A stretch of 64,000 nucleotides of DNA from Cladosporium sp. IMV 00045 (Eukaryota > Ascomycota > Dothideomycetes > Cladosporiales > Cladosporiaceae), in assembly GCA_001931905.2 (NCBI GenBank), contig MSJI02000707.1:1-64000 (forward strand), given 5' to 3'. A model generated the notes under the pieces. It had not been told where the DNA came from. It saw only the letters and a list, made by a program, of their open reading frames with translations, and searched no databases. Position 1 is the stretch's first letter. The number at the start of each line of letters is the position of its first letter. The position numbers were made by a program, and so were the translations under genes. This document shows, piece after piece, positions 42,724-54,137 of this stretch.

Positions 42724-44742
42724 ATGGCGACACGAACCACGACTCTCCAGTGCAACAATTCATACGCTCCTTCAGCGAGCATCGGCAAGATGTCTTCCAA
42801 ACCAGAACCCAAGGTTCGCTCCTACAAGGACTTCCTTACCCCGGCAATGCATCGCCGCTTCACGAGCGCAGCCGGCGCCGCACTATTCCTCTGCTACACC
42901 GAAGCAGTCCTCATGTCAGATGGAAATCTCTTCTGGCGCATGTTCCCCTTCGGCCTGCCTGGAGTTCGCACAATGCTTCTCTTCTTGACGGTCTTGGCCG
43001 TCTTCATCATCCGACTGGCGAACTTGCACGTCGGAGAGAGAAACACAACATCCGGACTCGAGACGTTTGTTCAGCACTTGACCACGCTAAGGACGTACCA
43101 CACTCTGGCCTGGTATATCTTTTCGGCTTTCTTTTTCGGTGAAGTGTACATCTGGTCAAGAGCGAAGGAATCACAGCTGGGATGGATTGATCAGGGTCGG
43201 CCATATGAAAGACCCAGACTGAATGAGAACCCGATCCTGCTGAGGTGTTTGTACATGTGTCTGGCTCTTTGGCAGACCGGTGTGCATCTTTACAGTGACA
43301 GGGATACTGTGCAACTTTTGGAGAAGAAGAAGAAGACTAATCAGGATGGAAGTGTTGAGGAAGAATCGCAACCAATGAGCCCGATGGCGAAGCTCAGAGA
43401 GAAGGCTCCATCGGTGGCACAATCGGCTTTTCAGCTTGCTATCTGGGGAATGGTCACGATTACGCCAATCTACTTCACAATCGTTCGTCGTCCGGCCTGG
43501 TCTCTGTTTTCCACTATTGGAAGCCTCTACCACCGTCACCTGCCTAACAACGCCCCGCCCTCTGGTCTTATCCACATCCCCGGTCTGATGTGGCAGGGCG
43601 GAAGCTCAAGCTTTATGCTGATCTTCCTGTGGGAGATCAGCAACACCATATTCACGCTCTACGTTGCTGAGCCTCCGCTTAAGAAGGGTAACCCTTTGAC
43701 CAGCGAGATCAAGGATAACGCTGGATCGAAGGACCCGAACGGATCTTTACTCAATGGTCTCAAGAGCAAGAAGGAGTTGCCCAAGACTTTCGCTTTTTGG
43801 GAGCTTTACCTCATCTGCACGGACTTTGCTGCACGTAGGAAATCTATCTTCACCGAAGTCGACCGCAACACTGGCAGCACCTGGACCCAGATTAGCACTG
43901 CTTGCTTGGATGAGATCGAGGCAATCAGGACTCGTATCAGAGAATCACAAGAACCCGTCGAAGGTCGTGCTAAGATGGCAGCCGAGGAACTCTCGCGCAA
44001 ACAGCAGGAACACCTCATCGGGCACCCACAAACTGCCCCCATGGGCCTTCCAAGAATCGCCAACCAGGGCGTCAAAGAAGGAGAAGTCTTCGCCAAACAA
44101 TCCTCCTCGTTCAGCCAAAACATCGGCAACATCGCCCGCTCCATCGGCCAAAGCCCCAACGCCCACAACTCGCTCTCTCCCAAACGCGCTCTCGAATGGG
44201 GCACCGACCGCGTCCTCTCCAAAGAGCAACAAGCCCAACTCAGCAAACAAACCCTCAGCGCCGAAACCAACGGCTACATGCTCAAACTCCTCCAAACCCC
44301 CCTCGGCGAACCCCTCCGCCAAACCTTCTCCCGCCTCGCCAACGCCGTCGTCTTCGGCGTCCCCCGCAGCAACCGCGTCAACATCACGCACGCCATCCGC
44401 GCCCTCGCCGCCCTCGTCCTCGCGTCCCTGGACGAAGACGACTACGGCCAGGCCGCCAAAGACGTCCCCGCCATCATCCGCTCGTACACCTCCGCCATTG
44501 CGGAGATTACGCGTTTCGTGCAAGTCCTCGAACCTAGCTGGACGGACGTCGAGTTCGATGCGCGGAAGAGCAGGGATGTGGCGGAGATTAGGGAGTTGCT
44601 TGCGGAGTCGAGGGAGTTGTTGGAGAGGATGTTGCTTGCTTTTGGAGAGTATGCGACCAGTTTGGGGTTGAGTAGGAAGGAGGTTAGGGAGGCGAAGGAG
44701 GCTGTGGGGAAGGGTGGAAGTGAGATGTTGCAGACGAGGTAG
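42724..44742 (+). CDS. NDC1: Nuclear pore membrane protein Ndc1
   Basis: Single exon, 672 residues. A second ATG at 42790 (MSSKPEPKVRSYKDFLTPAM) fits fungal Ndc1 starts better and may be the true one. The N-terminal half has about six membrane segments: SAAGAALFLCYTEAVLM, MLLFLTVLAVFIIRLANLH, AWYIFSAFFFGEVYIW, LLRCLYMCLALWQTGVHL, AIWGMVTITPIYFTIV and SSSFMLIFLWEISNTIFTL. The C-terminal half is soluble, with the conserved FWELYLICTDFAARRKSIFT and WTQISTACLDEIE. Ndc1 anchors nuclear pore complexes, and in fungi also spindle pole bodies, in the nuclear envelope. The late part is helical and Leu-rich, ending LLAFGEYATSLGLSRKEV. Confidence 0.88.
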   Translation: MATRTTTLQCNNSYAPSASIGKMSSKPEPKVRSYKDFLTPAMHRRFTSAAGAALFLCYTEAVLMSDGNLFWRMFPFGLPGVRTMLLFLTVLAVFIIRLANLHVGERNTTSGLETFVQHLTTLRTYHTLAWYIFSAFFFGEVYIWSRAKESQLGWIDQGRPYERPRLNENPILLRCLYMCLALWQTGVHLYSDRDTVQLLEKKKKTNQDGSVEEESQPMSPMAKLREKAPSVAQSAFQLAIWGMVTITPIYFTIVRRPAWSLFSTIGSLYHRHLPNNAPPSGLIHIPGLMWQGGSSSFMLIFLWEISNTIFTLYVAEPPLKKGNPLTSEIKDNAGSKDPNGSLLNGLKSKKELPKTFAFWELYLICTDFAARRKSIFTEVDRNTGSTWTQISTACLDEIEAIRTRIRESQEPVEGRAKMAAEELSRKQQEHLIGHPQTAPMGLPRIANQGVKEGEVFAKQSSSFSQNIGNIARSIGQSPNAHNSLSPKRALEWGTDRVLSKEQQAQLSKQTLSAETNGYMLKLLQTPLGEPLRQTFSRLANAVVFGVPRSNRVNITHAIRALAALVLASLDEDDYGQAAKDVPAIIRSYTSAIAEITRFVQVLEPSWTDVEFDARKSRDVAEIRELLAESRELLERMLLAFGEYATSLGLSRKEVREAKEAVGKGGSEMLQTR

Positions 44743-45134
44743 ATTGGGGATGAGGGCTGGGAGAGATGATTGTGGTTGTGAGAGGGGTGTTTTGATTAAT
44801 CTGTTCATAGGTGAAACCCCTTTTTTCCATGCCAAAACAAGAACGTTCTCTTACCTTATCAAGACCTGGAATTTACAGGAAGTCACGTGTACGTCAAAGC
44901 TGACTTGCCAAGGCTTGCAAGCTCCACGACTTCTCACCGGAGTTGCTTCTACTGACCGTATACTGTCATGCCATTCTCCCGCTTCGCATGCAAGCCTCAT
45001 GCGGTCATGCTTGCAGCTGGGACAAGCTACAGAGAGAGAATTCAGAGACGAGCTGAACTACACATTTGGATGGATATTCGACATTGATTCGGGCGTTGTG
45101 AGCTGATCGTAAGACGTCTGGTTGCCGTTGGAGC

Positions 45135-45220
45135 CAGTGGCGTGTCAGAGGGCGGCTTTCACTGGTTAGAAGCAGTCGTGGAGAGACTGGTCGAGCTCGA
45201 TCAAATCTTGGCTGGATATT
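45135..45220 (+). repeat. Diverged direct repeat, copy A
   Basis: Shares with copy B (45481-45568) the runs GGCGGCTTTCACTG, TTAGAAGCA, CGTGGAGAGA and AGCTCGAT in the same order, at roughly 80% identity by eye, about 346 bases apart. A shared 13-mer TGGATATTCGACA at 45071 and 45212 hints at a third, older copy upstream. Confidence 0.75.
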
Positions 45221-45480
45221 CGACAATGACCTACACGAGCCGTTCGCAAGGATTTCTGGGAGCCATTGGCGGTTTTTGGGAGGTCATTGTGGGTATGTTG
45301 TAGCTCTGGTTTATTGAAAGGCGGCTTGCACGTAGGTACATGGGTGCTTGGCTGGCTTGCAAACTGGATGCCCTGTTGCTCTCCTCGTCGCCAAGTTAAA
45401 CTGGCCACATATGAAGCTGAGTACTCCATACAGCATTGGGCACTGAGAGCTGATTCTTAGGTATCATGTTCTCAACTTGG

Positions 45481-45568
45481 CAGTGACGTGTCTTAAGGCG
45501 GCTTTCACTGATTAGAAGCACACGTGGAGAGATCGAGTCCAGCTCGATACATGCTTAGCTGGACATAT
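45481..45568 (+). repeat. Diverged direct repeat, copy B
   Basis: Partner of copy A. It ends about 115 bases before the ATG of the accessory gene and so could form part of its promoter. Confidence 0.75.
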
Positions 45569-45684
45569 AACCCAGCCTGGCCCACCTTCAGCTGTTCTTC
45601 GCTTGCAGACCTCTTTCCATCGACAATCGACTCTAAGCACGTCCATTTTCCTATACAACCGAATCCTTGCTGCTACTCGCCGCA

Positions 45685-48600
45685 ATGGAGCTTCCTCGTC
45701 CCATCCATGCTACCGTCTCAGTAGGTTTTACTGTGGGTGCACATTTAGAGAACCGCCTCTACTGACATATACTGTCGTGTTGCGTGCAGGATATTGTAGA
45801 TGTAATACTTGACGAATACCGGAGGATCGAAGCACTGTTCGTCGAGCCCATCTGGCAACTTACTTCAGTAAAAATTGCACTCCTGGTCCAGGCTTTACGG
45901 GACGCCATACCTTTGGCAGCTCTGCACATCGACCAGGAGAGAGATGAGGCCTCTAAGAGGCTCGGTGAGATCTTCGAACTGAGCGATTCGGACGTCACTC
46001 GCGATCTTGGAAGGGTCATTTCGAGGCTTGTTGGGCTACACGGCCGGCTGAAAAGCTATGCCGCTATTCCCTACTATGTCCGAGATGTGCAAATCATGGA
46101 GCTTCCAGAATTTATCAAGGAACTTGACAGACTCGGTGTGGAAGCACTCCGAAAGTTCCGTCAAATTTCTGAGCGTCGGATTGCGATCGCGTTCGTTGAT
46201 CTGATGCCTCCCTCATTGAATCCACGTGAATCTCTCGGGATGGAGCTGACTTCAGTGCAAGTTTTTGGGTGGCTTCATTTCATTTTCTGCACCACGAAGA
46301 ATCAACACAAAACGTCTGGAGACACTGGTCTGTATCCGGCTAGGCAACGCTGGTTCACGCTGCGTGCACTGAGTAGGTATGTGAGTCAACAAGGATCGCT
46401 TCTTGCCATGTTATCAACTTCAATTCCCTTCTTTGATCATTACTTTGTATTTTTTCAATGACTGACCTAAGGATGTTCGGGCAGCTGCATATCCGAAGAA
46501 TTCTTTGCCTTTTTCACGACAATGGGCTTCGACCACCAGCAATACACCATTGGACGGTTACGCTATCTACTGGGCCATGACTGGATCGGCCGAAGAGCAT
46601 CATGGCTGGAGAGCCGAGCAGCAGTGCTCTGCAAGACTGACCTCCTCACTGCAGACCTTGCCCAGGAAGTGAGACTCATCTCACTTTGCCGTGAGCACAT
46701 TCGTGGTTCAAATACGGATATTGAAGCTTTCACGTGGATTTCCGATCAAATCACAGCTTCAGCACGCCTTACGCAAGGTCTCGTGACTTCTAAAATTCGC
46801 GAGCTGTACAAAGCATCCCAATGGGACTGGCGGAGCAGAGTATCCCTAGAGCACGACTTACAGTGGGATCCTATCAGGTTCCTACAAGATTACTACGGAG
46901 ATCCAGAGCCACGCTTTACTGGTCTGCTTAATGTACTTGTACTCAATGGCGAAGACCATCGCCAGCAGATGCTGACATGCAAGTGAGTTCGCAAATCTCT
47001 CCAACAACCGGCGCAGTGCCACATCCTGAGCGATCGCAGCGCGCGATTGTGAAACATGGGCACCGTCGTTGCCAGAGCCATTGAACTAATCTCATTTTCA
47101 GAGACTACATGAAACAGACATGGCCTTCGAACGGTGAGAATACAGTGACGGCCATGCAAGAAGTTCTCGAGTCAATGCGGCCTGGAAGAGTGCGCCGTAC
47201 TCATGGTAAGCTCATGCTTGCAAGTCGATGCCATGCTAAAGTCGAAATATGCTGACCATGTAGTCTCTATCACGGGAACGGAGACAACGCTCGGAATCAA
47301 AATTGGCAGGGGCAGAACCATCGTAAAAGCGACCGGTTCGCTTTTCCATGTGCTCGACATCACAGAGCAGCTTTGTTGGCTCACGTCTGCCTGTCGTATT
47401 TCATCAGACCGTGCGTGGAGTGATTGTGCGCCACTTATCACTGAGGAGCTGTGGATGAAGACTATCACCATTGATGTGACCATGGGGGGGTTTCCCCCAA
47501 CGCTACCCACTGAATCAGATTGCTGCTGGATACCCGTAATTGGCGCCGCGAACATTGTCAATGGATTCCCAATTCGCCGACGCCCAAACAATGAACCTGG
47601 TCTCGAACTTTCTCTGGATGCATTGTTTGCTTTCGCTGGACATTGTCGCGTGAATACCTTCGATTCAAAGCTTGTGATCAAATCTTACAGGATCATTTTT
47701 GTGGCGATGCAGCAAACTCAAAGCTCGACTACATGGCACGGCATCGTCAAGGAAGATGCTCTTTCAATCAAGGAAGAATTTGAGAGGGTATCTTTCCGTG
47801 GTACTGATCGATTGTGTCCGCAGATGGGCTTGGATATGGCGTGCTTGAAGCGCGATCGACATTTTCTGGGCTGGTCGATCAACACTACGCAAGCAGTCGG
47901 TATGTGTCGTCATGTAATTTCAATCCTCGTGGTTATTCGTACTGATTCTGACAAAGGCACACGTGGCGCATGTTACACTGGCATCATGCCTCCCAAGAAA
48001 GCCGAACCACGGCGCGGGATCAAATTCGCTCTGTCAAATCTAACATTGTCGGGGGGCATGTTTGTCAATGCAGGAGCGAGCGTGGCACTATCACATCGTC
48101 AAGCTGAGATTGTTGCACATCGAGAAGCGCCACTGGAAATAATAGTCCACGAATTGTCGAAGATCAATGTACTATTGTACGACGATTCTACGCGAAGAGG
48201 ATGGCTAATCGATGGTGCAAGCGCGGCACTTCACTTGCTTCGGCTACGGTTGGCTGCTTCCCCCTACAAAACCAGTACCCTCTTCGACATCAGGAATTTC
48301 TGCTACGCTGATGACCCGGGTGGACCGGAGAAGTCTAAGGCGGCGTTGATCAGGAACCGAAACCACAGGCTATATGAGATAAGGAATGAGTATGAAGAGG
48401 TGACTAAGTCCTCCAGAGACGCCAGAGCTACGGTCACGTACTGGAAGGGCGAGCATGTCATCGTCGACTTATGGAACCTCTTTGAGCAGATGGTCGACCA
48501 TCAGGTGAAAGTCCGAGCTGCCAATAGTGTCGAGCTCCACGCAACCTTCCGTGACCATCTGGAGGGGTGGCCATTACAAGGTCTCGCTGAAGGCCGGTCG

Positions 48601-49203
48601 CGCCTTCACGCCGCGGCGGTCAAGTTACACGGAAGCGGGCGTGGTTGGGCGGATTTCGTCAATGATATCCGCGCAATAACTCTGCTGGGGGGAAAGTTTG
48701 GCGACATGATCCGCCCCTCGGAGGAGGCTACTATCCGATGCCCTCATTGGCAACAGGTTCCGCGAGACAACGACTATCTGACAGTTCGACTGCAGCTGCT
48801 CCGCCAGATTGACACTGTCGAAGACGACCCTGATGCTCGTGCCGTGAAACTCTCTCCTCACGCTTACTGGCACAAGGCTCACAGACTCTTCGAGGAATGC
48901 GACTGTGCGCACTTCAAAGGCAAGGAATGCGATAGGGTTCAAGTCCTACTCCCTCGAGCGACGATTGGAGCAAAAAGGCATCCAGGGTCGGAAATTCTAA
49001 GCAGCAAACAATACGAACAGGCAGCCGTTATTTTCGGCCGAAGCCGACGCTGGAGATGGCGTTGGAGGAGCGAGGGAGACCCCAAGTTTCAAGATGGGCC
49101 GTCTGACAATGAGTCTGATAGCGGTATCAGCATGGGTTCCGGGGTTTCAGACACCAAGTCTTCGCAAGGCAAATCGTCATCTTTCTGGAGATCGAGACTC
49201 TAA
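45685..49203 (+). CDS. Large uncharacterised ascomycete protein (accessory family)
   Basis: Six introns, seven exons are not all needed; my model has six exons plus one optional split: 45685-45720, 45790-46376, 46485-46982, 47102-47205, 47264-47899 and 47957-49203, giving 1035 residues. All introns are GT-AG and 57-119 bases long. The last one is 57 bases without a stop, so retention would add 19 residues in frame. I recognise a widespread ascomycete family without a known function, from segments such as EQLCWLTSACRIS, ESDCCWIPVIGAANIVNGFP, GLELSLDALFAFAGH, HFLGWSINTTQAVGT, RRGWLIDGASAALHLL and GRGWADFVNDIRAITLLGGK. Many members lie in variable genome regions. No catalytic motif or membrane segment is visible. 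The C-terminus is Ser-rich (DNESDSGISMGSGVSD). It sits between core gene NDC1 and a tRNA gene. Confidence 0.8.
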
Positions 49204-49364
49204 TTTCGAGTGTTCGGAAAGTAGATGATAGTTCCAAGAGGGCAAAATCATGCCTCTGATAATGCATGATTGAGACTCGTATCATCGTTCCAGTCATCGA
49301 TCTGATTTGCTTCTATGCTTGACAAAACGTGAGCGACGTCCCGAAGACGGGCAAAAGAATATAT

Positions 49365-49470
49365 TGATGAGAGTGGGATTCGAACCCACGCCCTTTCGGA
49401 CTAGCGGTTGCAGTTGATATCAGAAGACATCACCTTAAGCTAGCGCCTTAGACCGCTCGGCCATCTCACC
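49365..49470 (-). tRNA. tRNA-Leu (anticodon AAG) with intron
   Basis: On the minus strand the acceptor halves GGTGAGA and TCTCATC pair (one G-T wobble), followed by A. The D arm is GCC/GGC with GAGCGGTCTAA in the loop. The anticodon stem CTAGC/GCTAG encloses loop TTAAGG...C, giving anticodon AAG. A 26-base intron lies one base 3' of the anticodon, the canonical place. The long variable arm (TCCGAAAGGGC) marks class II Leu, and the T arm is GTGGG TTCGAAT CCCAC. The mature length would be 80 bases. Confidence 0.87.
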
Positions 49471-50911
49471 TGCTTCTTGGTCACGTGTCAAACGTTTACG
49501 TATATATCCATTACCATTGAGCCCACGGCGGCCAGCAAATGCTCCGTTTCTTCGGAAGTCATGCGAGTCGTGCTGCTCATGTTCTTCATGGTCGAAGGTT
49601 TGGATTGAACAAGGCCAAGAATCGGGTGGCGATGAGTTTCACGTGCGATGGCAAACCGAGAAGACATGATGTCCGCGACAAACCCGCCAGTAGTGGATCT
49701 CCAAGGCTAGAAATCGTTCTTAGCAGCTTCTCTCGATATCAACGAACAACGCGGTGGGTCGTTTCAGAGAGGATATGTTGCAGGTGCAAAGAAGGACCAA
49801 GACTTGATAGATCCCCCAAGAGCCAATTGGAATGAGGACCAGCAGCCTGCGTATGACTTGGTATCAAGTGGCTGATTCATCAATTGCGAGCCCAGCCGAC
49901 TCTTAACGTCACATCAACAAGCAATACAGATTGGCGTCCAGATCACCATCGACCCAATGAATGGCCGGAACACAAAACATCATTCAGCGGACGAAAGTCT
50001 CCCCTCATTGTGTACTCAGGTACTGCTACGAATCAACTCATCATACCCCCAAGAGATACATCCCCGCCGCGCCAAGTCGCCCAGGAACGCCTCAATTCGC
50101 TCGATCCTCCGATGAGCGCATCTCACATCTCACACACGAAACGTCCACCTCGAGCTTCAGGGTTACAACGGTACAAAATGCCGGCTAACGTCTTCTGCTG
50201 CCGCCCTCCCAAGAAACTGACTCGAATGCTTTTCCGTCTTTGCACGTGGCGACCATCCACTGAGACCCCTCGTGTACCGTATCTGCGTTTCCATATTCAC
50301 CATCAGCACCCCAAGCACAGCCCACAAAAATGGGGACGTACCCTTGTCTCAGCAGAGCTGCCAATGGTCTCGGGGTCTTGTGTATGACCCTTCGAAGTTC
50401 GACGCGGCCGCCCCCAGGTCCTATCGTCAACAATCTATTACCCAGGTTTGCTCGTCAGGACAAGAATTGCTTAGCATTCTTGAGCCCGCGCGCATGCGGC
50501 CGCAAAGGATTGCTCGTGCCGCTGTCTTCGCTGATAGAGTTCTTGACCTCTGCTTGTCATGATGCGCGTCTGAAGTGATTACGTCTTGCTCTGGGCGCTC
50601 CCTTGCTGCTCCCCTCTTCTGGCCTTCCGCCATGCCCTCCGCGCGCGCGCGCGTGTGTGTCTGGCCGGGATGACCAAGAGTGGCACGCCTTGATGTATAA
50701 GAGGAGCTTGGGGTTGTCGCGTAAGCGTTGTGCTTTTGAGAGCTTTCTTGGGTAAGCTTTAATCTGGACTGGTCTCTTTTCTCTTTCTTTCGATTCGTTC
50801 ATACCATCGAGAGCAACAATACGCCCACTTGACACTACCACTGTTCCATACTCACAATACTCCATCAACGGAACCCAGCATCTCTATCAAACCTCCAATC
50901 AATCACCCACC
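49471..50911. other. Intergenic, about 1.4 kb, no convincing gene
   Basis: A plus frame at 49884-50387 (167 codons) is His/Pro/Arg-rich with no recognisable domain and is not called. A short alternating purine-pyrimidine run, (GC)n followed by (GT)n, lies at 50640-50660. A CT-rich leader precedes the ATG at 50912. Confidence 0.5.
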
Positions 50912-51608
50912 ATGGCCGAAACAGCAATCATCACCCCCACCCTCCCGCAAGGCAGTCTGAAAACCGCCTTCGCCAAACTCGACGACGAGCTCCTCGCTGC
51001 CTCACAACCAGGCTCACCATCCATGTCCGCCACCAAACCAACAACCCAGCCCGAAATCTCCTCTCCGCTCTCATCAATCAACCCAACATCAGCACCGACA
51101 AGCCAACCAGCAGCAACAGCGACATCACAAAAGCCTGCCTCAGCCGTCCTCACCATCCTCGCCATGCCCGATCCGTCCGCGGAGAAAATCGCTCCCATAG
51201 CAACTGAAGACGTGACTTTGCTCTGTCCACACTGGTACATTCCCTAACCCTCCCATACCCTCCCCTCCCCTCCCCCACCAAACAACCACTAACCCTCAGC
51301 GCAGGAACATCCCCGAATCCGCCCGCCGCTCGCGCCGGCACTCCAACGTCGCGCACACGGGCGCGGCGGCCCTCGCGGAAACTCTGCAGCTGATGCGCCA
51401 GCACCGGCGCGGGCTGAAATTCGACGTCGAGACGAGTTTCGGCAGCGGCGACAGAAGCGGCAAAGGGGGCGAGCAGGACGTGGCGGTTTTCGGTCAGGTG
51501 CAGTGGGAGAGTGAGGAGTTTGGGAGAAGGGTGCAGATGCCCTTTGCGGTGTGGGCGAAGGTTGATGGTGGGGGACGGGTGGGGTTTATGGAGGTTGTTG
51601 CTGAGTGA
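50912..51608 (+). CDS. Hypothetical protein, function unknown
   Basis: Two exons: 50912-51234 and 51305-51608, giving 208 residues. The first ~85 residues are Ser/Thr/Pro/Ala-rich and disordered. The second half looks folded: SAVLTILAMPDPS, DVTLLCPHWNIPESARRSRR, ALAETLQLMRQHRRGLKFDV and FGQVQWESEEFGRRVQMPFA. The intron splits the Trp codon of CPHW, and joining gives an unbroken frame, which supports the model. I do not recognise the family. It converges with the aminotransferase gene, with 325 bases between the stops. Confidence 0.65.
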
Positions 51609-51933
51609 TATTGATTTTTGTCTTCTTTCTTGTTTGGCGTTTTTTTTTTCCTTCTTTTCTTCTTGGGGGATAGGTTTGATCATGCTCGGTGCGTTGGACG
51701 GATGGGTGAGTTTATTACTTTGAGATACATGTATGGTTGGATATCTCACGATGCCTTCGAAGGAATTTGAGGGGAATACGTACGAAACTTGGAAAGATTT
51801 CGATGATCTTTTGACACAATTTTGTTCAATGATTTCGTGGTTGTATCATATATGTACCTTATCCAGACCATGTCCACATGAAAACTGGTTACATTTTATG
51901 GGTTGGGCATGAACATGCTTTTCAGTTCCTATC
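51609..51933. other. Intergenic between convergent genes
   Basis: T-rich 3' flanks; nothing recognised. Confidence 0.6.
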
Positions 51934-53085
51934 TTACTTCTGAGTAACCTCCGCCAAACCCTCCTTCAAAGCCTTAATGGCCTTGTCGAGGTCGTTCCTC
52001 TTAGGGTCAGTGACCGACACGCCCATGTGGCCGAAACGGATGTACTTGGCGGCGATCTCCTTGTGCAGACCGCCGGCGAAAATAATGCCCCTGCTGATGA
52101 GCTTGGGCAGAATCTCAGGCGGGGTCAGGCCCTCGGGCAGCCAGATGGCGGTCATGCCGTTGGCGGCGTTCTCGGGCTTTGTGGGGATTTGCTTGAGACC
52201 AAGCTCGGCGACGGCGTTCTTCACCTTCTGGCTGGCCTCCTTGTGCATTCTGAAGCGGTCTTCCAAGGGAATGCTGAGGATTTGCGTGAGAGAGGTGTGC
52301 AGGGCGTGGATGAGTTGGGGCGAGGGTGTGGCGAAGTAGGAGGGCTTCTTGGCTTCGTAGTTTTGCATGATCGGCAGCCAGTTCTTCCAGCTGATGTAGT
52401 AGCTGGCGGGGGGAGTGCTGCGGGATTGGAAGCGCTTGATGGCCCGCTCGCTGGCCATGAGGATGCTGAGACCGGCGGGCACACCGATGGCTTTCTGTGT
52501 GGCGGTCAGGACCACGTCGATGCCCCAGTCGTCGAACTTGATGTCCTCGCAGCCGACGGAGCAGACGCCGTCGACGACGACGAGGGTGTTGGGTGAGACG
52601 CGGTGGACGAGCTCGCTCAGAGCCTGGATCTCTGAGAGAACACCAGTGCTGGTGTCGGTGTGGGTGACGGTGAGGATCTTGTACTCCTTCTCCTTGAGGG
52701 CCTTCTCAACCTCGTCGAGCTGAGGGCGGTCTCCAATCGGTGCCTTGAGCTGAGTTGCCTTGACGCCGTAGGCCTCAAAGCAGTCTGCGAAGCTGTCGGC
52801 GAAGTAGCCGGTGTGCAGGACGAGGGCCTCGTCGCCCCTCTCCGCCAAGTTGACGGCAACCTGGTCCCAGCCTAGAGTGCCTGAGCCGCTGATCACGAAA
52901 GGCTGGCTGTTGGGGTTGGTGGTTTGGAAGAGCTTCCTGAGCATAGTGAGGGTCTCGCCGAAGCAGTTGACGAAAGGAACGGCGGTATGGGGCTCGCTGT
53001 AGTGGCTCATGGCCTTGAGGACCTCATCGTCGTACTCAATTGGGCCCGGGATGAGCACGGTGGGGTGAGGCGGCTGGCTAGACAT
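51934..53085 (-). CDS. AGX1: Alanine-glyoxylate aminotransferase
   Basis: Single exon, 383 residues, the usual size of fungal Agx1. It is a fold-type I PLP enzyme of the class V aminotransferases: substrate-side VLIPGPIEY near the start, the cofactor loop SGSGTLGWD, the PLP-ring Asp in VVVDGVCSVGCE and the Schiff-base Lys at about residue 198 in TATQKAIGVPAGL. The late RFGHMGVSVTDPKR holds the carboxylate-binding Arg. The enzyme converts glyoxylate and alanine to glycine and pyruvate, one route of glycine synthesis. No clear mitochondrial leader or terminal peroxisomal tripeptide is seen (it ends VTQK), so location is open. It is divergent from VPS29. Confidence 0.93.
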   Translation of the reverse strand: MSSQPPHPTVLIPGPIEYDDEVLKAMSHYSEPHTAVPFVNCFGETLTMLRKLFQTTNPNSQPFVISGSGTLGWDQVAVNLAERGDEALVLHTGYFADSFADCFEAYGVKATQLKAPIGDRPQLDEVEKALKEKEYKILTVTHTDTSTGVLSEIQALSELVHRVSPNTLVVVDGVCSVGCEDIKFDDWGIDVVLTATQKAIGVPAGLSILMASERAIKRFQSRSTPPASYYISWKNWLPIMQNYEAKKPSYFATPSPQLIHALHTSLTQILSIPLEDRFRMHKEASQKVKNAVAELGLKQIPTKPENAANGMTAIWLPEGLTPPEILPKLISRGIIFAGGLHKEIAAKYIRFGHMGVSVTDPKRNDLDKAIKALKEGLAEVTQK

Positions 53086-54137
53086 GTTGACTGGTTCTTC
53101 TTCCTTCTCTTCTGGTTTGGGTTCTTCTTTTGGTTCCTCTTTGGGCTCTGGAGGCGGGGTGGTCTGGGTACCGAATTGGCGGCTCTGGTGCTTCTGGACG
53201 GAGGAATGCTCGATGTCGTCGCTGGCACTGCTGTTCCGTTCAATGGAGAAGGGCGTGTTCAGAGGGACGTGGGCATTGGTATTTAGGTGTCTCGAGATAA
53301 GAGACAGACGTTCCCGTGGAGCCAGTTTGACGGCGTTGACGGCTGGCCGTAATCGGCTGCAGCGGACTTGTCGAAGAAGCGGGGCGATGGAAGCCAGGAT
53401 GACGAAATGACAAGATACTCGGGAGCTTGTAGGAGGGGCAGTAGCAGAGTTAGTGTGCGGTGGATGTACCTGCAGCAGGCCGGATCGATGGAAAGAAGAA
53501 TGGGAAATTGATTGAAGCCGGTTGGAGAGTCGATGTCGACTTGAATGAGACGGGAGCTAACGAATTGATGAACTGGAGGCCCGTTCAGCCCGTTTCGCCA
53601 CCGCAAAACCCCAGCATTGGGCTTGTCGGCAATTGGAATTTGATTAATCAATTGATTGATACAACTGGTAATACAAAATGGTATTAGTCACGTATCACGA
53701 CAGTTCACTGTTTTCCAGTGCGCCCTACACACATCTCTTGCTCATCACACACACATCCGATAGTTCGGATCAACTCCCGACCTCATTCATCCCGCAACCC
53801 ATCACCGCAATACCCGTTTCTTCACCAAAACACGTCGCCGCCCGAGCCGACGTCGGCCACGCTCTCTCAGTCGTCAGTCACGCCTGCAAGCCGACGGCAG
53901 GCTTTCCGCAGCCAGCGCTCCCTGGAAGTCTGCTTGTCTGCGCGTCTCTCTCCACACACCTCCAACCCTCTCACAGCTCCGGCAATTCACAAGGCTCCAC
54001 ACTCGAGCCCAGATCGCACCGCGGACGTGCGAATCGAGAGCTGCCGCAGCCTGAACGTTCGACCTCACTCAATCCCGTTTAGGAAGTTGCGACAGGCGAG
54101 CATCCAAACAACACACACCCCACCGCACACATAGACC
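53086..54137. other. Divergent promoter region of AGX1 and VPS29
   Basis: 1052 bases. ORFs here are in pyrimidine-rich leaders. The stretch 53092-53150 is rich in TTCTT/GGGTT simple sequence, giving a Lys/Asn-rich minus shadow frame. Confidence 0.55.

Larger units (their letters stand above)
44743..45684. other. Intergenic with diverged direct repeats
   Basis: 942 bases between NDC1 and the accessory gene. No gene is recognised, but a segment of about 87 bases recurs (45135-45220 and 45481-45568), with traces of an older copy near 45010-45085. A motif TCTACTGAC.GTATACTGTC-like recurs at 44947 and inside the first intron of the next gene near 45758. Confidence 0.55.

Noticed and set aside
49884..50387. 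167-codon plus ORF downstream of the tRNA
   Set aside because: His/Pro/Arg-rich, no regular hydrophobic pattern, no motif, no splice support.
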